Assembly: GCA_963835935.1 (NCBI GenBank)
Contig: CAWIHK010000002.1
Coordinates: forward strand, 62,001-126,000
Reading direction: 5' to 3'
Length of the DNA: 64,000 bases
From: CAWIHK01 sp963835935
GTDB lineage: Bacteria > Bacteroidota > Ignavibacteria > UBA10030 > CAVZMI01
Part shown: positions 36,423 through 45,657 of the stretch, piece after piece
Position numbering within the stretch: position 1 is the stretch's first letter
How the letters are laid out: the number at the start of each line of letters is the position of its first letter
The notes under the pieces: generated by a model
Told to the model about the DNA's origin: nothing
Seen by the model: only the letters and a program-made list of their open reading frames with translations
Databases searched by the model: none
Program-made: the position numbers and the translations under genes

Positions 36423-39400
36423 ATGAACTGGCAGAGAATTATTTATGTACTCGTGGGCAGCTTTTTATTTATTTCATCGTCTTATTGTTCCACCGAAAAA
36501 TATTGGCATGCAGTAGACTCCGCTTTGCATAACGGCCTTCCTAAAATCGCGATTCAAAATCTTGACACAATTTTGATAATCACCCAAAAAGAAAAAAAAT
36601 ACGATGAATGGCTGCGGGCATTATCACAAAAGGTTGTCATGGAGGCCACCATTCAGGGTAATAAACCCGAAGAGAAAGTCAGACGCTTGCAGGCGGAATT
36701 CGCCAATGCAGATGCAACTACTAGGCCATTGCTTCAAGCGATCCTTGCCCAATGGTATTGGCAGTACTTCAACCGCAATCGTTGGCGCTTCACCAATCGG
36801 ACGGCAACCGATAAAATGTCAGAAGAAGATTTTACAACGTGGGATTTATTTAAAATTATTAAAACAATTGACTCGTTATATACAAACATTCTAAATGAAA
36901 AAAATCGATTAACAAAGATTAAGATCGACAACTTCCTTGGGTTTCTGGAAAAAGGAACTCTGCCAACACAACTCACACCGACGCTCTATGATTTTATTGC
37001 TCGCGAAGCTTTAACTTTTTATACCAGTGCTGAGCAGGCAGCAGTAAAATCCGAAGATGCATTCGAAATTGACGCTAGCTCAGATGCATTCTCTGATGCT
37101 GAACAGTTCCTGAAATTTAGACCCGTAACCGAAAATACAAGTTCGGCAAAATATAAAGCACTGAAATTGTATCAATCGTTAATGGCGTATCACCATGGAG
37201 AGAAGAATGTCGAGCCTTTCCTGGACATTGATATTCAAAGACTCAATTATCTAAAGAATGTTGCTTATGGTGAAGAACGAGACCAGATTTTCATCCAGAG
37301 AATGACATATATTGTCGAGAAGAATACAAGTTATTCCATTTCGAGTCTTGGTTCTTATTATCTTGCTAAAGCATTAGCTCAAGAAGGCGATGCTGCGAGA
37401 GCATACGAAGTGGCAAAAAAGGGATTCGAGAGTCATACCGAATCCGTCGGTGGCGAAGCCTGCCGCAACTATATGATTGAGCTGTCGGCAAAATCATTAA
37501 AATTAACCGGCGAAAAATGCGTCCCGCCCGGCTTGTCGAAGATTCAAGTTTCTTATAAAAACTTCACAAAAATATTTTTTAAAATTTATACCGACGCATG
37601 GGATGATTTTTTAAGTAAAAAAAATGCGTATCCAAATGAAATTGATAGTGAAAAAATAAAACAATTATTAGCCAACGCGCCAATCGAGGAATGGGAATCT
37701 GATTTGCCGGCAACGCAAGATTTCAAAGAAAAAACAATATCTATTGATGTTCCAAAACTCAAGCCAGGTTATTACAGGATTTTTGCCAGTTGGCAGGCGG
37801 ATTTTAAAAATTCGACAATGTTGCAGCATACCTGGCTATGGGTATGCGATTATACGCTGGTTTCGAGAACGGGGCATGGTTTCGTTGATGGCCTGGTTGT
37901 GGATGCGGTGAACGGTGAACCTATTGAGGGGGCCGTGGTCACGAAAATAATTCAAAGATCTTCTCATCTGTATGATATTGACAAAAATACTAAAACTGAT
38001 GAAGATGGATATTTTAAATTTAAAGCCAACGACTATGAGCATTATCTTCTTCATATCAAAAATGGCGCTGAGGAATTGCTGGAAAGCCATTCTCTTTATA
38101 CATATGGGAACAATCTGTCAAAACTGGAAGATAGAATCGTATTTTTCACCGATCGCTCAATCTACCGACCGGGACAAACTATATACTTCAAAGGAATCTG
38201 CACTCACGTTGATCAAGAACAAGGAAACTATGAAGTCATTCCTGATTGTGAGGTCGTCGTTCATTTCCGGGATGCCAATTATCAGGAGATTACCAAACAA
38301 ACTTTCCGAACAAATGATTTTGGAAGTTTTAACGGCCAGTTCACAGCACCGACTGACAGGCTTAATGGGAATATGAGTCTCTGGTCTGAAAACCCTCATG
38401 GCTCTGCAGATATTAGAGTTGAAGAATACAAGAGGCCGAAGTTCACTGTGAAAATAGAAACACCAAAACAAGCAGTGAAATTAAATCAGGAAATCGAGGT
38501 TAACGGCAATGCCGTTGCCTACACCGGCGCACCGATTGATAATGCCGATGTACGGTTTTCAGTCGTGAGAAATGTCTCATATCCTTGCTGGTGGCAGTGG
38601 TATCATTCGAGTTCATATTATCAAAACCATAGTCAGCAAATCGCGCATGGAAGAATTAAAACCGACGCCGGAGGAAATTTCAAGATAACATTCTTTGCTA
38701 AACCCGATCCTAGAATCTCGGCTGAAAGTGATCCGACATTTTCATATTCGATTCATGCCGACGTCATTTCACCTGATGGTGAAACACGTTCCGGCGACGG
38801 TGTGATCCGGATCGGCTATAAAGCTTTGGAGGCCGATGTAGCCACGGATCAAAATATATTCAACAATAAAAAATTTCCTTTGATATTCGCTACACAAACA
38901 CTTGATGGAAATCGTTTATCGGCAAAAGGGAAAATCGAAATTTATAAACTGAAAGAACCGATAAAACCTATTCGGGCAAAACTCGGATATAATTACTGGA
39001 ACAATAATGTAATTGAAGATACCACAGAAGAGTTTGGTGAGAACTGGATGCTTTGGCCAAAAGATGATTTAGTTTACACAGCAAATGTTAGTACCGAGAT
39101 TTCCAATCCAGATACAGTCTATGCCGCGTTGCCAAGCGGCCTCTATAAAATAGAATGTGTAACGAAAGATAAATATGATAAAGAAGTAAAAGCATATCTG
39201 CCGTTAATGATTTTGCCCGATTGGGATTCAAAAAATTTCAATATCAAACTACCATCTGTTGTGAGGATAAAAAGCAATCCAATAGAAGTTGGAGAAGAAC
39301 TGGAAGCTCTCTGGGGAACCGGTTACGATAGCGGAAGGTGTTTTATAGAAATTGAACATGACGGCATAATATTAAAAAGATTTTGGACTGAGCAGAATGG

Positions 39401-42400
39401 CACCCAGCATTCATTCGACTTCCCCGTAAACAAGAAACTCAGAGGTGGATTTGTTGTTCATTTTACACACGTGCATGAAAATCGTGCATACCTTAAGACA
39501 ATTTCGGTCGATGTTCCATGGGATAATAAAGAACTGGATGTTACAACGGAGACATTTCGCGATAAACTCGTACCCGGTGAAAAAGAAACAATGACTCTAA
39601 AAATTAAAGGAAAGAAAAATGCGATTGATACTGCAGAAATGGTTGCCACAATGTACGATTTCTCTTTGGATCAATTTTATCCTTATCATTGGAATTATTT
39701 TGATTTCTTCAAACGAACATATACTCAACGCCAAACTACTTTTATAAATAGCGCTCAATCGTATAATGCATGGCGATCTTCATGGAATGAACATTTTAAT
39801 TACCCGACAATAAATTACACACATTTCCCAAACTATGTAATAGAGAATTTTTTCCATTATCAATTTCCCACCCCACCGATAATCAAAGTTTTTGAGAGCA
39901 AAGGCGACGTCATATATGGGAGGAATCGAGAATTTGAAGGAGAGTATTGTAAAATTAAGGGAAAAGTGATCGATGCAGAGAATGGTGAAGCCTTAGTAGG
40001 TGTGAATATCATAATTGTGGGGACTACATTAGGTGCTGTAACCAACTTAGGTGGTGAATTTACGATATTGTTTGTTCCAGCTGGAACTTGTGTGGTCAAA
40101 GCTTCTCTTTTGGGTTATCATTCCTTGAACTTACCAAATGTAAAAACCGAAAAAGGAAAATTCACTACAATCAATTTCAGATTAGTACCACAGGCGATAG
40201 AAACTAATGCACTTGTAATTTGTGCTGAACGAATGCAGATAAAAAAAGATGTTGCGACAAGTGTTGCGTGTGTATCATCTGAAGAAATTACGACACTTCC
40301 GATACGAAGTGAATATTCTGCAAATAAGGTAATTGATAGAGTAGAAACTATAGATCTTAAAAATGTTGTCATCCGAAAAAATCTAAATGAGACCGCATTC
40401 TTCTATCCACATCTGCTCACAGATAAAGATGGCATGGTAAAGATAGAGTTCACAATGCCTGAAGCATTGACAAAATGGAAATTTATGGCTTTCGCTCATG
40501 GAAAAGAATGTGAGAGTGGAGTTGTGACCAGATACGCAGTGACACAAAAAGAACTCATGGTACAGCCTAACGCTCCGAGATTTTTACGTGAAGGCGACTC
40601 CATTTCTTTTACGGCAAAGGTAGTCAATATGTCTGACCACAATCAAGAAGGCGGGGTGCAATTAGATTTCAAGAATTTCATCACTGAACAACCGGTAAAT
40701 AATATTCTGGGATTAGAAAGCAACGTTCAGGAATTCGAACTTAAAGCACATTCATCGGAGGCATTCGCCTGGAAAATTTTTGTTCCCAAAGGCACGGGGC
40801 CGTTATCATATACAGTAGTAGCAAAAAGTGATTCACTTTCCGACGGAGAAACAGGTGTGGTTCCAGTCTTATCCAGCAGAATATTTCTGACAGAATCGGT
40901 GCCGCTGAATATTCGCGGTCCGAAAACCAAAAACTTTGTCTTCGATAGACTTACGGAAACCGGCACGTCGAAAACATTTGAGCCATTCAAATTTACCGTT
41001 CAGATGGCATCGAATCCGACATGGTATGCTATTCAGGCTTTGCCGTACTTGATGGAATTTCCGTATGAATGCACGGAACAAGTGTTCAACAGATTTTATG
41101 CAAACAGTCTTGCCGGCCACATTGCCAACTCCAATCCAAGGATAAAAGAAATATCTGACGAGTGGCGCAAAACTGGCGCGTTGAAATCAAATCTGGAAAA
41201 AAACCAGGAACTCAAATCTTTAATGCTCATGGAAACTCCGTGGGTAGTCGAAGCCCAAAATGAAACTCAAGCGAAACAAAATCTTGCATCATTGTTTGAG
41301 GAAAACACGCTGAACAACAATCTGAACTCGGCTTTGAATAAACTTAAAACCAGACAATTATCCGACGGCAGCTGGCCGTGGTTTCCGGGTGGATATTCGA
41401 ATGATTACATGACTCTCTACATCGTCACTGGTTTTGGTAGATTAAAACATCTTGGTGTAAAAACCGATTCCTCAACCGCACTAAAAGCAATAGACTATCT
41501 TGATAAATGGGTTAAAAGCATCTATGACCGTTGTGACACATCCCTGAATAATTTGTCTCCAACGATTGCAATGTATCTCTATTGCCGAAGCTTTTATATC
41601 GAAGGATATCCGATTCCGCAATATGCAAAAGAAGCCGTTGATTATTTTATCAAACAAAGTGAAGAACACTGGTTGACACTCGATTCACGCCTCAGTCAGG
41701 GTTATTTATCTCTTGCGTTACATCGCTTCGGTAAAGGCGAAGTAGCCAGAAAGGTTCTTGCATCATTAAAAGAACGGAGTGTACAGAATGAAGAAATGGG
41801 GATGTTCTGGCGTGAGGACGAACTCTCCTGTTGGTGGTATCGTGCACCGATTGAAACTCAAGCGTTGATGATTGAGGCATTTGCTGAAATAACAAATGAT
41901 TCGATTGCGGTAGAAGATTGCAAAGCATGGCTTCTCAAGCAAAAACAAACGCAAAACTGGAAAACAACCAAAGCGACTGCCGACGCCGTGTACGCGCTTG
42001 TGTTGAGAAGGACTGATTACCTTGCTAATACCAAACCGGTCGAAGTGAAACTTGGTGACGAAACAGTAAAGCCGGAAAACATTGAAGCAGGAACAGGATT
42101 TTACGAAAAGACTTATTATAAGAATGAGATAGAGCGGCAGTTTTCAAATATTAGCGTCATAAAAGAAGACAAAGGCATTGCCTGGGGCGGTGCGCATTTA
42201 CAATATTTTGAGGAGATATCCAGCATAACACCGCATGCAACGAATCTTAAGTTGGAAAAGAAATTATTTCTGAAGAACGACACAAAAAAGGGAAAGATTA
42301 TTACGCCGATAACCGGTCCCCTGAGTGTCGGTGACATCGTAACCGTAAAAATTATATTGAGAGTCGACCGTGACATGGAGTATGTACATCTCAAGGATAT

Positions 42401-42656
42401 GCGAGGCAGCGGCTTGGAACCGGTTGATGTTTTATCACAGTACCGTTGTCAGGATGGATTGCGCTATTATCAATCAACAAAGGATGCTGCAACTCATTTC
42501 TTCATTGATTATTTATCGAAAGGAACTTATATCTTTGAATATGATCTTAGAGTACAATTAAAAGGACGATACCAAAACGGCATTGCTGAGATTCAATGTA
42601 TGTACGCGCCTGAGTTTAACAGTCACTCGGATAGCCAACGATTGGAAGTGCAATAG
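36423..42656 (+). CDS. alpha-2-macroglobulin family protein with CTEQ thioester site and inserted regulatory domain
   Basis: A 2077-residue secreted protein. AAAGGAGG precedes ATG 36423. A signal peptide covers about 1-20 ('SFLFISSSYC', possibly lipid-anchored at that Cys). Macroglobulin domains follow; MG2 is recognised near 570 ('RSIYRPGQTIYFKG'). A carboxypeptidase-regulatory-like domain is inserted at about 1170-1260 ('GKVIDAENGEALVGVNI'), followed by a plug-like segment 1262-1310. The complement-like region starts 'NETAFFYPHLLTDKDG'. The thioester motif CTEQ is intact at 1550-1553, and an alpha/alpha-toroid and receptor-like C terminus follow. Such proteins trap proteases at the cell surface. 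No pbpC neighbour is present, unlike in Proteobacteria. Confidence 0.9.
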   Translation: MNWQRIIYVLVGSFLFISSSYCSTEKYWHAVDSALHNGLPKIAIQNLDTILIITQKEKKYDEWLRALSQKVVMEATIQGNKPEEKVRRLQAEFANADATTRPLLQAILAQWYWQYFNRNRWRFTNRTATDKMSEEDFTTWDLFKIIKTIDSLYTNILNEKNRLTKIKIDNFLGFLEKGTLPTQLTPTLYDFIAREALTFYTSAEQAAVKSEDAFEIDASSDAFSDAEQFLKFRPVTENTSSAKYKALKLYQSLMAYHHGEKNVEPFLDIDIQRLNYLKNVAYGEERDQIFIQRMTYIVEKNTSYSISSLGSYYLAKALAQEGDAARAYEVAKKGFESHTESVGGEACRNYMIELSAKSLKLTGEKCVPPGLSKIQVSYKNFTKIFFKIYTDAWDDFLSKKNAYPNEIDSEKIKQLLANAPIEEWESDLPATQDFKEKTISIDVPKLKPGYYRIFASWQADFKNSTMLQHTWLWVCDYTLVSRTGHGFVDGLVVDAVNGEPIEGAVVTKIIQRSSHLYDIDKNTKTDEDGYFKFKANDYEHYLLHIKNGAEELLESHSLYTYGNNLSKLEDRIVFFTDRSIYRPGQTIYFKGICTHVDQEQGNYEVIPDCEVVVHFRDANYQEITKQTFRTNDFGSFNGQFTAPTDRLNGNMSLWSENPHGSADIRVEEYKRPKFTVKIETPKQAVKLNQEIEVNGNAVAYTGAPIDNADVRFSVVRNVSYPCWWQWYHSSSYYQNHSQQIAHGRIKTDAGGNFKITFFAKPDPRISAESDPTFSYSIHADVISPDGETRSGDGVIRIGYKALEADVATDQNIFNNKKFPLIFATQTLDGNRLSAKGKIEIYKLKEPIKPIRAKLGYNYWNNNVIEDTTEEFGENWMLWPKDDLVYTANVSTEISNPDTVYAALPSGLYKIECVTKDKYDKEVKAYLPLMILPDWDSKNFNIKLPSVVRIKSNPIEVGEELEALWGTGYDSGRCFIEIEHDGIILKRFWTEQNGTQHSFDFPVNKKLRGGFVVHFTHVHENRAYLKTISVDVPWDNKELDVTTETFRDKLVPGEKETMTLKIKGKKNAIDTAEMVATMYDFSLDQFYPYHWNYFDFFKRTYTQRQTTFINSAQSYNAWRSSWNEHFNYPTINYTHFPNYVIENFFHYQFPTPPIIKVFESKGDVIYGRNREFEGEYCKIKGKVIDAENGEALVGVNIIIVGTTLGAVTNLGGEFTILFVPAGTCVVKASLLGYHSLNLPNVKTEKGKFTTINFRLVPQAIETNALVICAERMQIKKDVATSVACVSSEEITTLPIRSEYSANKVIDRVETIDLKNVVIRKNLNETAFFYPHLLTDKDGMVKIEFTMPEALTKWKFMAFAHGKECESGVVTRYAVTQKELMVQPNAPRFLREGDSISFTAKVVNMSDHNQEGGVQLDFKNFITEQPVNNILGLESNVQEFELKAHSSEAFAWKIFVPKGTGPLSYTVVAKSDSLSDGETGVVPVLSSRIFLTESVPLNIRGPKTKNFVFDRLTETGTSKTFEPFKFTVQMASNPTWYAIQALPYLMEFPYECTEQVFNRFYANSLAGHIANSNPRIKEISDEWRKTGALKSNLEKNQELKSLMLMETPWVVEAQNETQAKQNLASLFEENTLNNNLNSALNKLKTRQLSDGSWPWFPGGYSNDYMTLYIVTGFGRLKHLGVKTDSSTALKAIDYLDKWVKSIYDRCDTSLNNLSPTIAMYLYCRSFYIEGYPIPQYAKEAVDYFIKQSEEHWLTLDSRLSQGYLSLALHRFGKGEVARKVLASLKERSVQNEEMGMFWREDELSCWWYRAPIETQALMIEAFAEITNDSIAVEDCKAWLLKQKQTQNWKTTKATADAVYALVLRRTDYLANTKPVEVKLGDETVKPENIEAGTGFYEKTYYKNEIERQFSNISVIKEDKGIAWGGAHLQYFEEISSITPHATNLKLEKKLFLKNDTKKGKIITPITGPLSVGDIVTVKIILRVDRDMEYVHLKDMRGSGLEPVDVLSQYRCQDGLRYYQSTKDAATHFFIDYLSKGTYIFEYDLRVQLKGRYQNGIAEIQCMYAPEFNSHSDSQRLEVQ

Positions 42657-42820
42657 GCATATAATGATGCGTATACGTGGCATCTCGGCGGACAACTTGG
42701 ATGGGCTTTTACTATTTACCTATTATTTTCTGCACTTGTGCGGAAATGAGAAATCTTTAGTTGACAGGATATCCGGAATTATGTATATTTAAACTGTCAC
42801 TTTAATATTACATAAACTGT

Positions 42821-43125
42821 ATGCCTTATTATAATCGTGTTATAGAAAACTATATTGTTTCTGAAACTTATAAAAAATTGATGCACACACGGACAGGTGC
42901 CGAAATATTTTTCTTCAGGGAAAGCAACGGAAACGAAATTGATCTCATCATGGATCGGAAGTCCAGTCGGGGCATACGTTCCGTCCCGAAATGGCGAGAC
43001 TACTTCTACAATTATCTAAACAGGCCAGGCGCTCGTGGGTAGTCTATCGAGGAAAAGAGATCGAGCTGGGAGATGGTGTCAGCGTAATTAACTTCAAATC
43101 CTTCCTCGGCGCAGATAAAACATAG
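42821..43125 (+). pseudogene. DUF4143-type AAA ATPase, C-terminal remnant
   Basis: The first frame (42821-43042) reads 'RVIENYIVSETYKKLM' and 'EIFFFRESNGNEIDLIMDR', the DUF4143 C-terminal region of large ATP-binding proteins. The core that should follow is mostly missing. A second frame (about 43027-43125) then reads 'SWVVYRGKEIELGDG' and 'VINFKSFLG', the expected extreme C terminus. The gene has therefore lost its ATPase domain, suffered an internal deletion and a frameshift. The surrounding 42657-43185 holds nothing else. Confidence 0.75.
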
Positions 43126-43185
43126 AATTGTAAGCCTTCTCATCCAAACCAATGTTCCCCTAATAACCCATTACAAGATATCATC

Positions 43186-44103
43186 CTAATTTCCCCGAAC
43201 ACATCGAAAACCCCCGCCGCCATTACCTTTGCTATCTTCAGCGAGAGCGTTGTCACGAGAAGAACATGTACAATTATAATCAAGGCAATAGTACGCTCCT
43301 CCACGCATCACACGATTTAGCAGTGTCATCGATGGCCCTCTCGGATCTGTAGTTCCACCACACGGCATCATACAGCTCCAGCCATCCCAGCACCATTCCC
43401 AAATATTACCGCTCATGTCGTAGATACCAAGTTCATTCGCTTTTTTCTGGCCAACCGGATGTGTCCTATCCGAAGAATTAGCACGGTACCATGCTACCTC
43501 GTCAAGGCTATTGCTTCCGCTGTAAATATATCCATGCGATTGGTTTCCACCTCGAGCGGCGTATTCCCATTCGGCATCCGTCGGCAGGCGATATCCGTTC
43601 GCCCACCATTTCACAGAAGCATTATTTATACTTACTAGACTGACCCAATTTGGATCCCAGAAATTGATCCAACCAGATTTACAAACCACGGTCTGCGTAC
43701 TATCAGTGTAATACACAGGTGTCAGCCCTTCTTTCTCAGATCGGGCATTACACCATTTTACTGCATCGAACCAGCACACTTGTGTCACAGGATTATTTGA
43801 ACTATCGGGATTGAATCCATTCCGTGCGGTGTCGATATCTTCATAACCGTGGGTCAGCCCCCAAATTCTGACATCAGTCCATAATTCATACGTCACTTTA
43901 AATTTATCGATTTTGAAACTACTGATTGCCACCGAGGTCTCATTATACATGAACGTCCCGCCGGCAACATGAACCATGTCTCGCGATTGTGGATTACTAC
44001 CATCTTTTGAATTAGTAGAGACATTGTTCTTGCAGCCCGAGGAAAATATAAATGAAGAAATGATTAGTGCGAAAGCAAATGAAATGCCTTTCAATCGGCT
44101 CAT
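43186..44103 (-). CDS. formylglycine-generating-enzyme-like (SUMF1 fold) lipoprotein
   Basis: A 305-residue lipoprotein with lipobox 'FSSGC' (Cys 24). The FGE-sulfatase fold runs from about residue 43: 'MVHVAGGTFM', 'PVTQVCWFDAVKWCNAR', 'GYRLPTDAEWEYAARGG', 'GIYDMSGNIWEWCWD' and 'GGGFRCVR'. Bacterial lipoproteins of this fold are usually not genuine sulfatase activators but surface or regulatory modules. AAGGAGTTAGTT precedes the ATG. It is monocistronic. Confidence 0.88.
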   Translation of the reverse strand: MSRLKGISFAFALIISSFIFSSGCKNNVSTNSKDGSNPQSRDMVHVAGGTFMYNETSVAISSFKIDKFKVTYELWTDVRIWGLTHGYEDIDTARNGFNPDSSNNPVTQVCWFDAVKWCNARSEKEGLTPVYYTDSTQTVVCKSGWINFWDPNWVSLVSINNASVKWWANGYRLPTDAEWEYAARGGNQSHGYIYSGSNSLDEVAWYRANSSDRTHPVGQKKANELGIYDMSGNIWEWCWDGWSCMMPCGGTTDPRGPSMTLLNRVMRGGAYYCLDYNCTCSSRDNALAEDSKGNGGGGFRCVRGN

Positions 44104-44389
44104 AACTAACTCCTTGCTTCGTTTTAAAATTTTTAAAAACTTTCTCCAACCTTTATACGATTAAATCATCTCAGATTCCTTAATCAAGCTCTCGAAATTA
44201 TGGAATTTTTTTGTGTAAATATGATTGCACAGAAAATAAAATTGGATGGAATAAATTGATGATTGAGAAAAGATTTTCTACAATTATCTATCTGCGGTTA
44301 TTAACATTTTGCATTGTAAGAGAAATAAAAAGATTTCCATTTGGTGAAGTTATTGCAGACTGTCGGCATGAAGTCTATCATAAAATCCG

Positions 44390-44440
44390 AAATCCTGCCA
44401 AAGGCATCCCTACGGGCCATAGGCCCTTCGGGAGAATTAC
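44390..44440. repeat. hairpin repeat in spacer
   Basis: GGGCCATAGGCCC and neighbouring CCTACGG/CCTTCGGGAG palindromes resemble the hairpin repeats at 4556-4895 and 7500-7640. The rest of 44104-44624 holds no supported gene. Confidence 0.5.
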
Positions 44441-44624
44441 TAAATCCTAAACAATATCGAAACTCAAATGATTAATTTTCAAAATATCAACATGCCTCCT
44501 GAATTTAGAATTTGATTCGAATTTCCATATTCGAATTTCACTAAACCAGACCTATACTTGCCATGCTTAAAGCACTCACACCTACCTGCCGGCAGGCAGA
44601 CTCTCTCGTCATCGTGAGTCGCTT

Positions 44625-44640
44625 GCTAGGGCGCATAATT
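44625..44640 (+). other. left boundary of first cassette (R'-like core)
   Basis: GCTAGGGCGCATAATT resembles a GTTRRRY core followed by cassette sequence. Its complement recurs at the far end of the same unit, just after the toxin stop (GCGCGCCCTAAC, 45317-45328). Matched ends are what a circularised cassette requires. Confidence 0.5.
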
Positions 44641-44709
44641 ATTTTAATCTTAAAAATTGACTCCGACCGTAATAAAGACTATATTATAGTCATCAAGAAT
44701 GAGGATATT

Positions 44710-45000
44710 ATGAAATTGAGTATAGCTGTAAAGCCTATAAGCTATTTAAAAGCGCATGCTTCTGAGCTAATTCGAGATATCACAACCAACCGCCGAGCAT
44801 TAGTGGTAACACAAAATGGTGAAGCAAAAGTCGTTGTTCAGGATATCCATTCATATGAACGAATGCAAGAAACTTTAGCATTGCTTAAAATTCTCACTAG
44901 AAGTAAGCAAAACATCAAGCGCGGCCATGTAAGATCACTTGATGATTCTTTTTCAAATCTTAGCAAGAGAATCACAGCATTCAAAAATGAAAAAATATAA
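44710..45000 (+). CDS. Phd/YefM-type antitoxin
   Basis: A 96-residue antitoxin. 'ISYLKAHASELIRDITTNRR' and 'LVVTQNGEAKVVVQDIHSYE' are the Phd/YefM DNA-binding fold, followed by a helical toxin-binding tail. ATG 44710 follows GAGGATATT; the longer frame to 44563 is not supported. It overlaps the toxin gene by 14 bp. It should neutralise the toxin and repress the operon. As part of a cassette-like unit it fits the frequent presence of toxin-antitoxin modules in chromosomal integrons, where they stabilise the array. Confidence 0.88.
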   Translation: MKLSIAVKPISYLKAHASELIRDITTNRRALVVTQNGEAKVVVQDIHSYERMQETLALLKILTRSKQNIKRGHVRSLDDSFSNLSKRITAFKNEKI

Positions 45001-45313
45001 CGTCATAGTAGACAGAGATGCCGAAGATGATTTATTCGACATCTACACCTATGCTGCCCTTAATGATTCCGTACCAAATGCTGACCGCCTTTTCTCTGCA
45101 TTACGTCAAGCATGCTACAAATTAAAAACTCTTCCACTCCGAGGCAATATTCCGCCAGAGCTCTTCGAAGTTGGAGTAATTGAGTTCCGCGAAATACACC
45201 ACAAACCCTACCGAATAATCTATTCTATTGACAGTTCTAAAGTCTACATCCATTGTGTGTTGGATGGAAGACGAGATATCCAGACAATCCTTCAAGAACG
45301 CTTGCTCCGTTAA
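44987..45313 (+). CDS. RelE/ParE-family toxin
   Basis: A 108-residue toxin starting at ATG 44987 inside the antitoxin end. 'VDRDAEDDLFDIYTYAAL', 'KLKTLPLRGNIPPEL', 'FREIHHKPYRIIYSI' and 'VLDGRRD' are typical of the ParE/RelE fold. ParE members poison gyrase and RelE members cleave mRNA; the subfamily cannot be fixed by eye. The stop codon is followed after one base by the attC-like core TTGCGCGCCCTAAC. Confidence 0.88.
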   Translation: MKKYNVIVDRDAEDDLFDIYTYAALNDSVPNADRLFSALRQACYKLKTLPLRGNIPPELFEVGVIEFREIHHKPYRIIYSIDSSKVYIHCVLDGRRDIQTILQERLLR

Positions 45314-45314
45314 G

Positions 45315-45480
45315 TTGCGCGCCCTAACGGTTTGTGGCTCCGTCAAACAACCGGCGGACAAGTAAGCCGCGGCACTGATAATTTTCAAGTTGCGGTAAAT
45401 GAAACAAGTCCATTGATCACTCGCAACTGGAGTGTTTTATTTACTTGACTCTTTCCTTTTTAAAATGGTTAGGGCGCAAT
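45315..45480. repeat. attC-like element A
   Basis: R''-like CCCTAAC (45322-45328) and R'-like GTTAGGG (45468-45474) sit within longer complementary arms TTGCGCGCCCTAAC and GTTAGGGCGCAA. An internal inverted pair AGTTGCG/CGCAACT lies in the loop. The right 34 bp (about 45440-45474) are almost identical to the end of element G at 59220-59256. It serves as the 3' end of the toxin-antitoxin unit (plus) and of the GH18 unit (minus), so the two units are tail to tail. Confidence 0.6.
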
Positions 45481-45606
45481 TAATTTGTAGAGTAGGACAA
45501 TAGTGCAGTGATGTACAGACTCTGTGAGCCCCGACCGTTTCTTTCCTTTCGGAAAAGTGTCCCTCTCAAGCAAGCCATCATCCTGTTATCCTATTGAACC
45601 CTCGTC

Positions 45607-45638
45607 AAACCGTACGTGAGGTTTTCCCTCATACGGCT
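45607..45638 (-). ncRNA. group II intron domain V
   Basis: A 32-34 nt hairpin with stem AGCCGTATGAGG / CCTCACGTACGGTT, a GAAA loop and the catalytic AGC triad at its base, exactly the canonical domain V form. Its presence shows that the ribozyme core is retained. Confidence 0.88.
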
Positions 45639-45657
45639 TTCCTGAAAGCTTAACATA

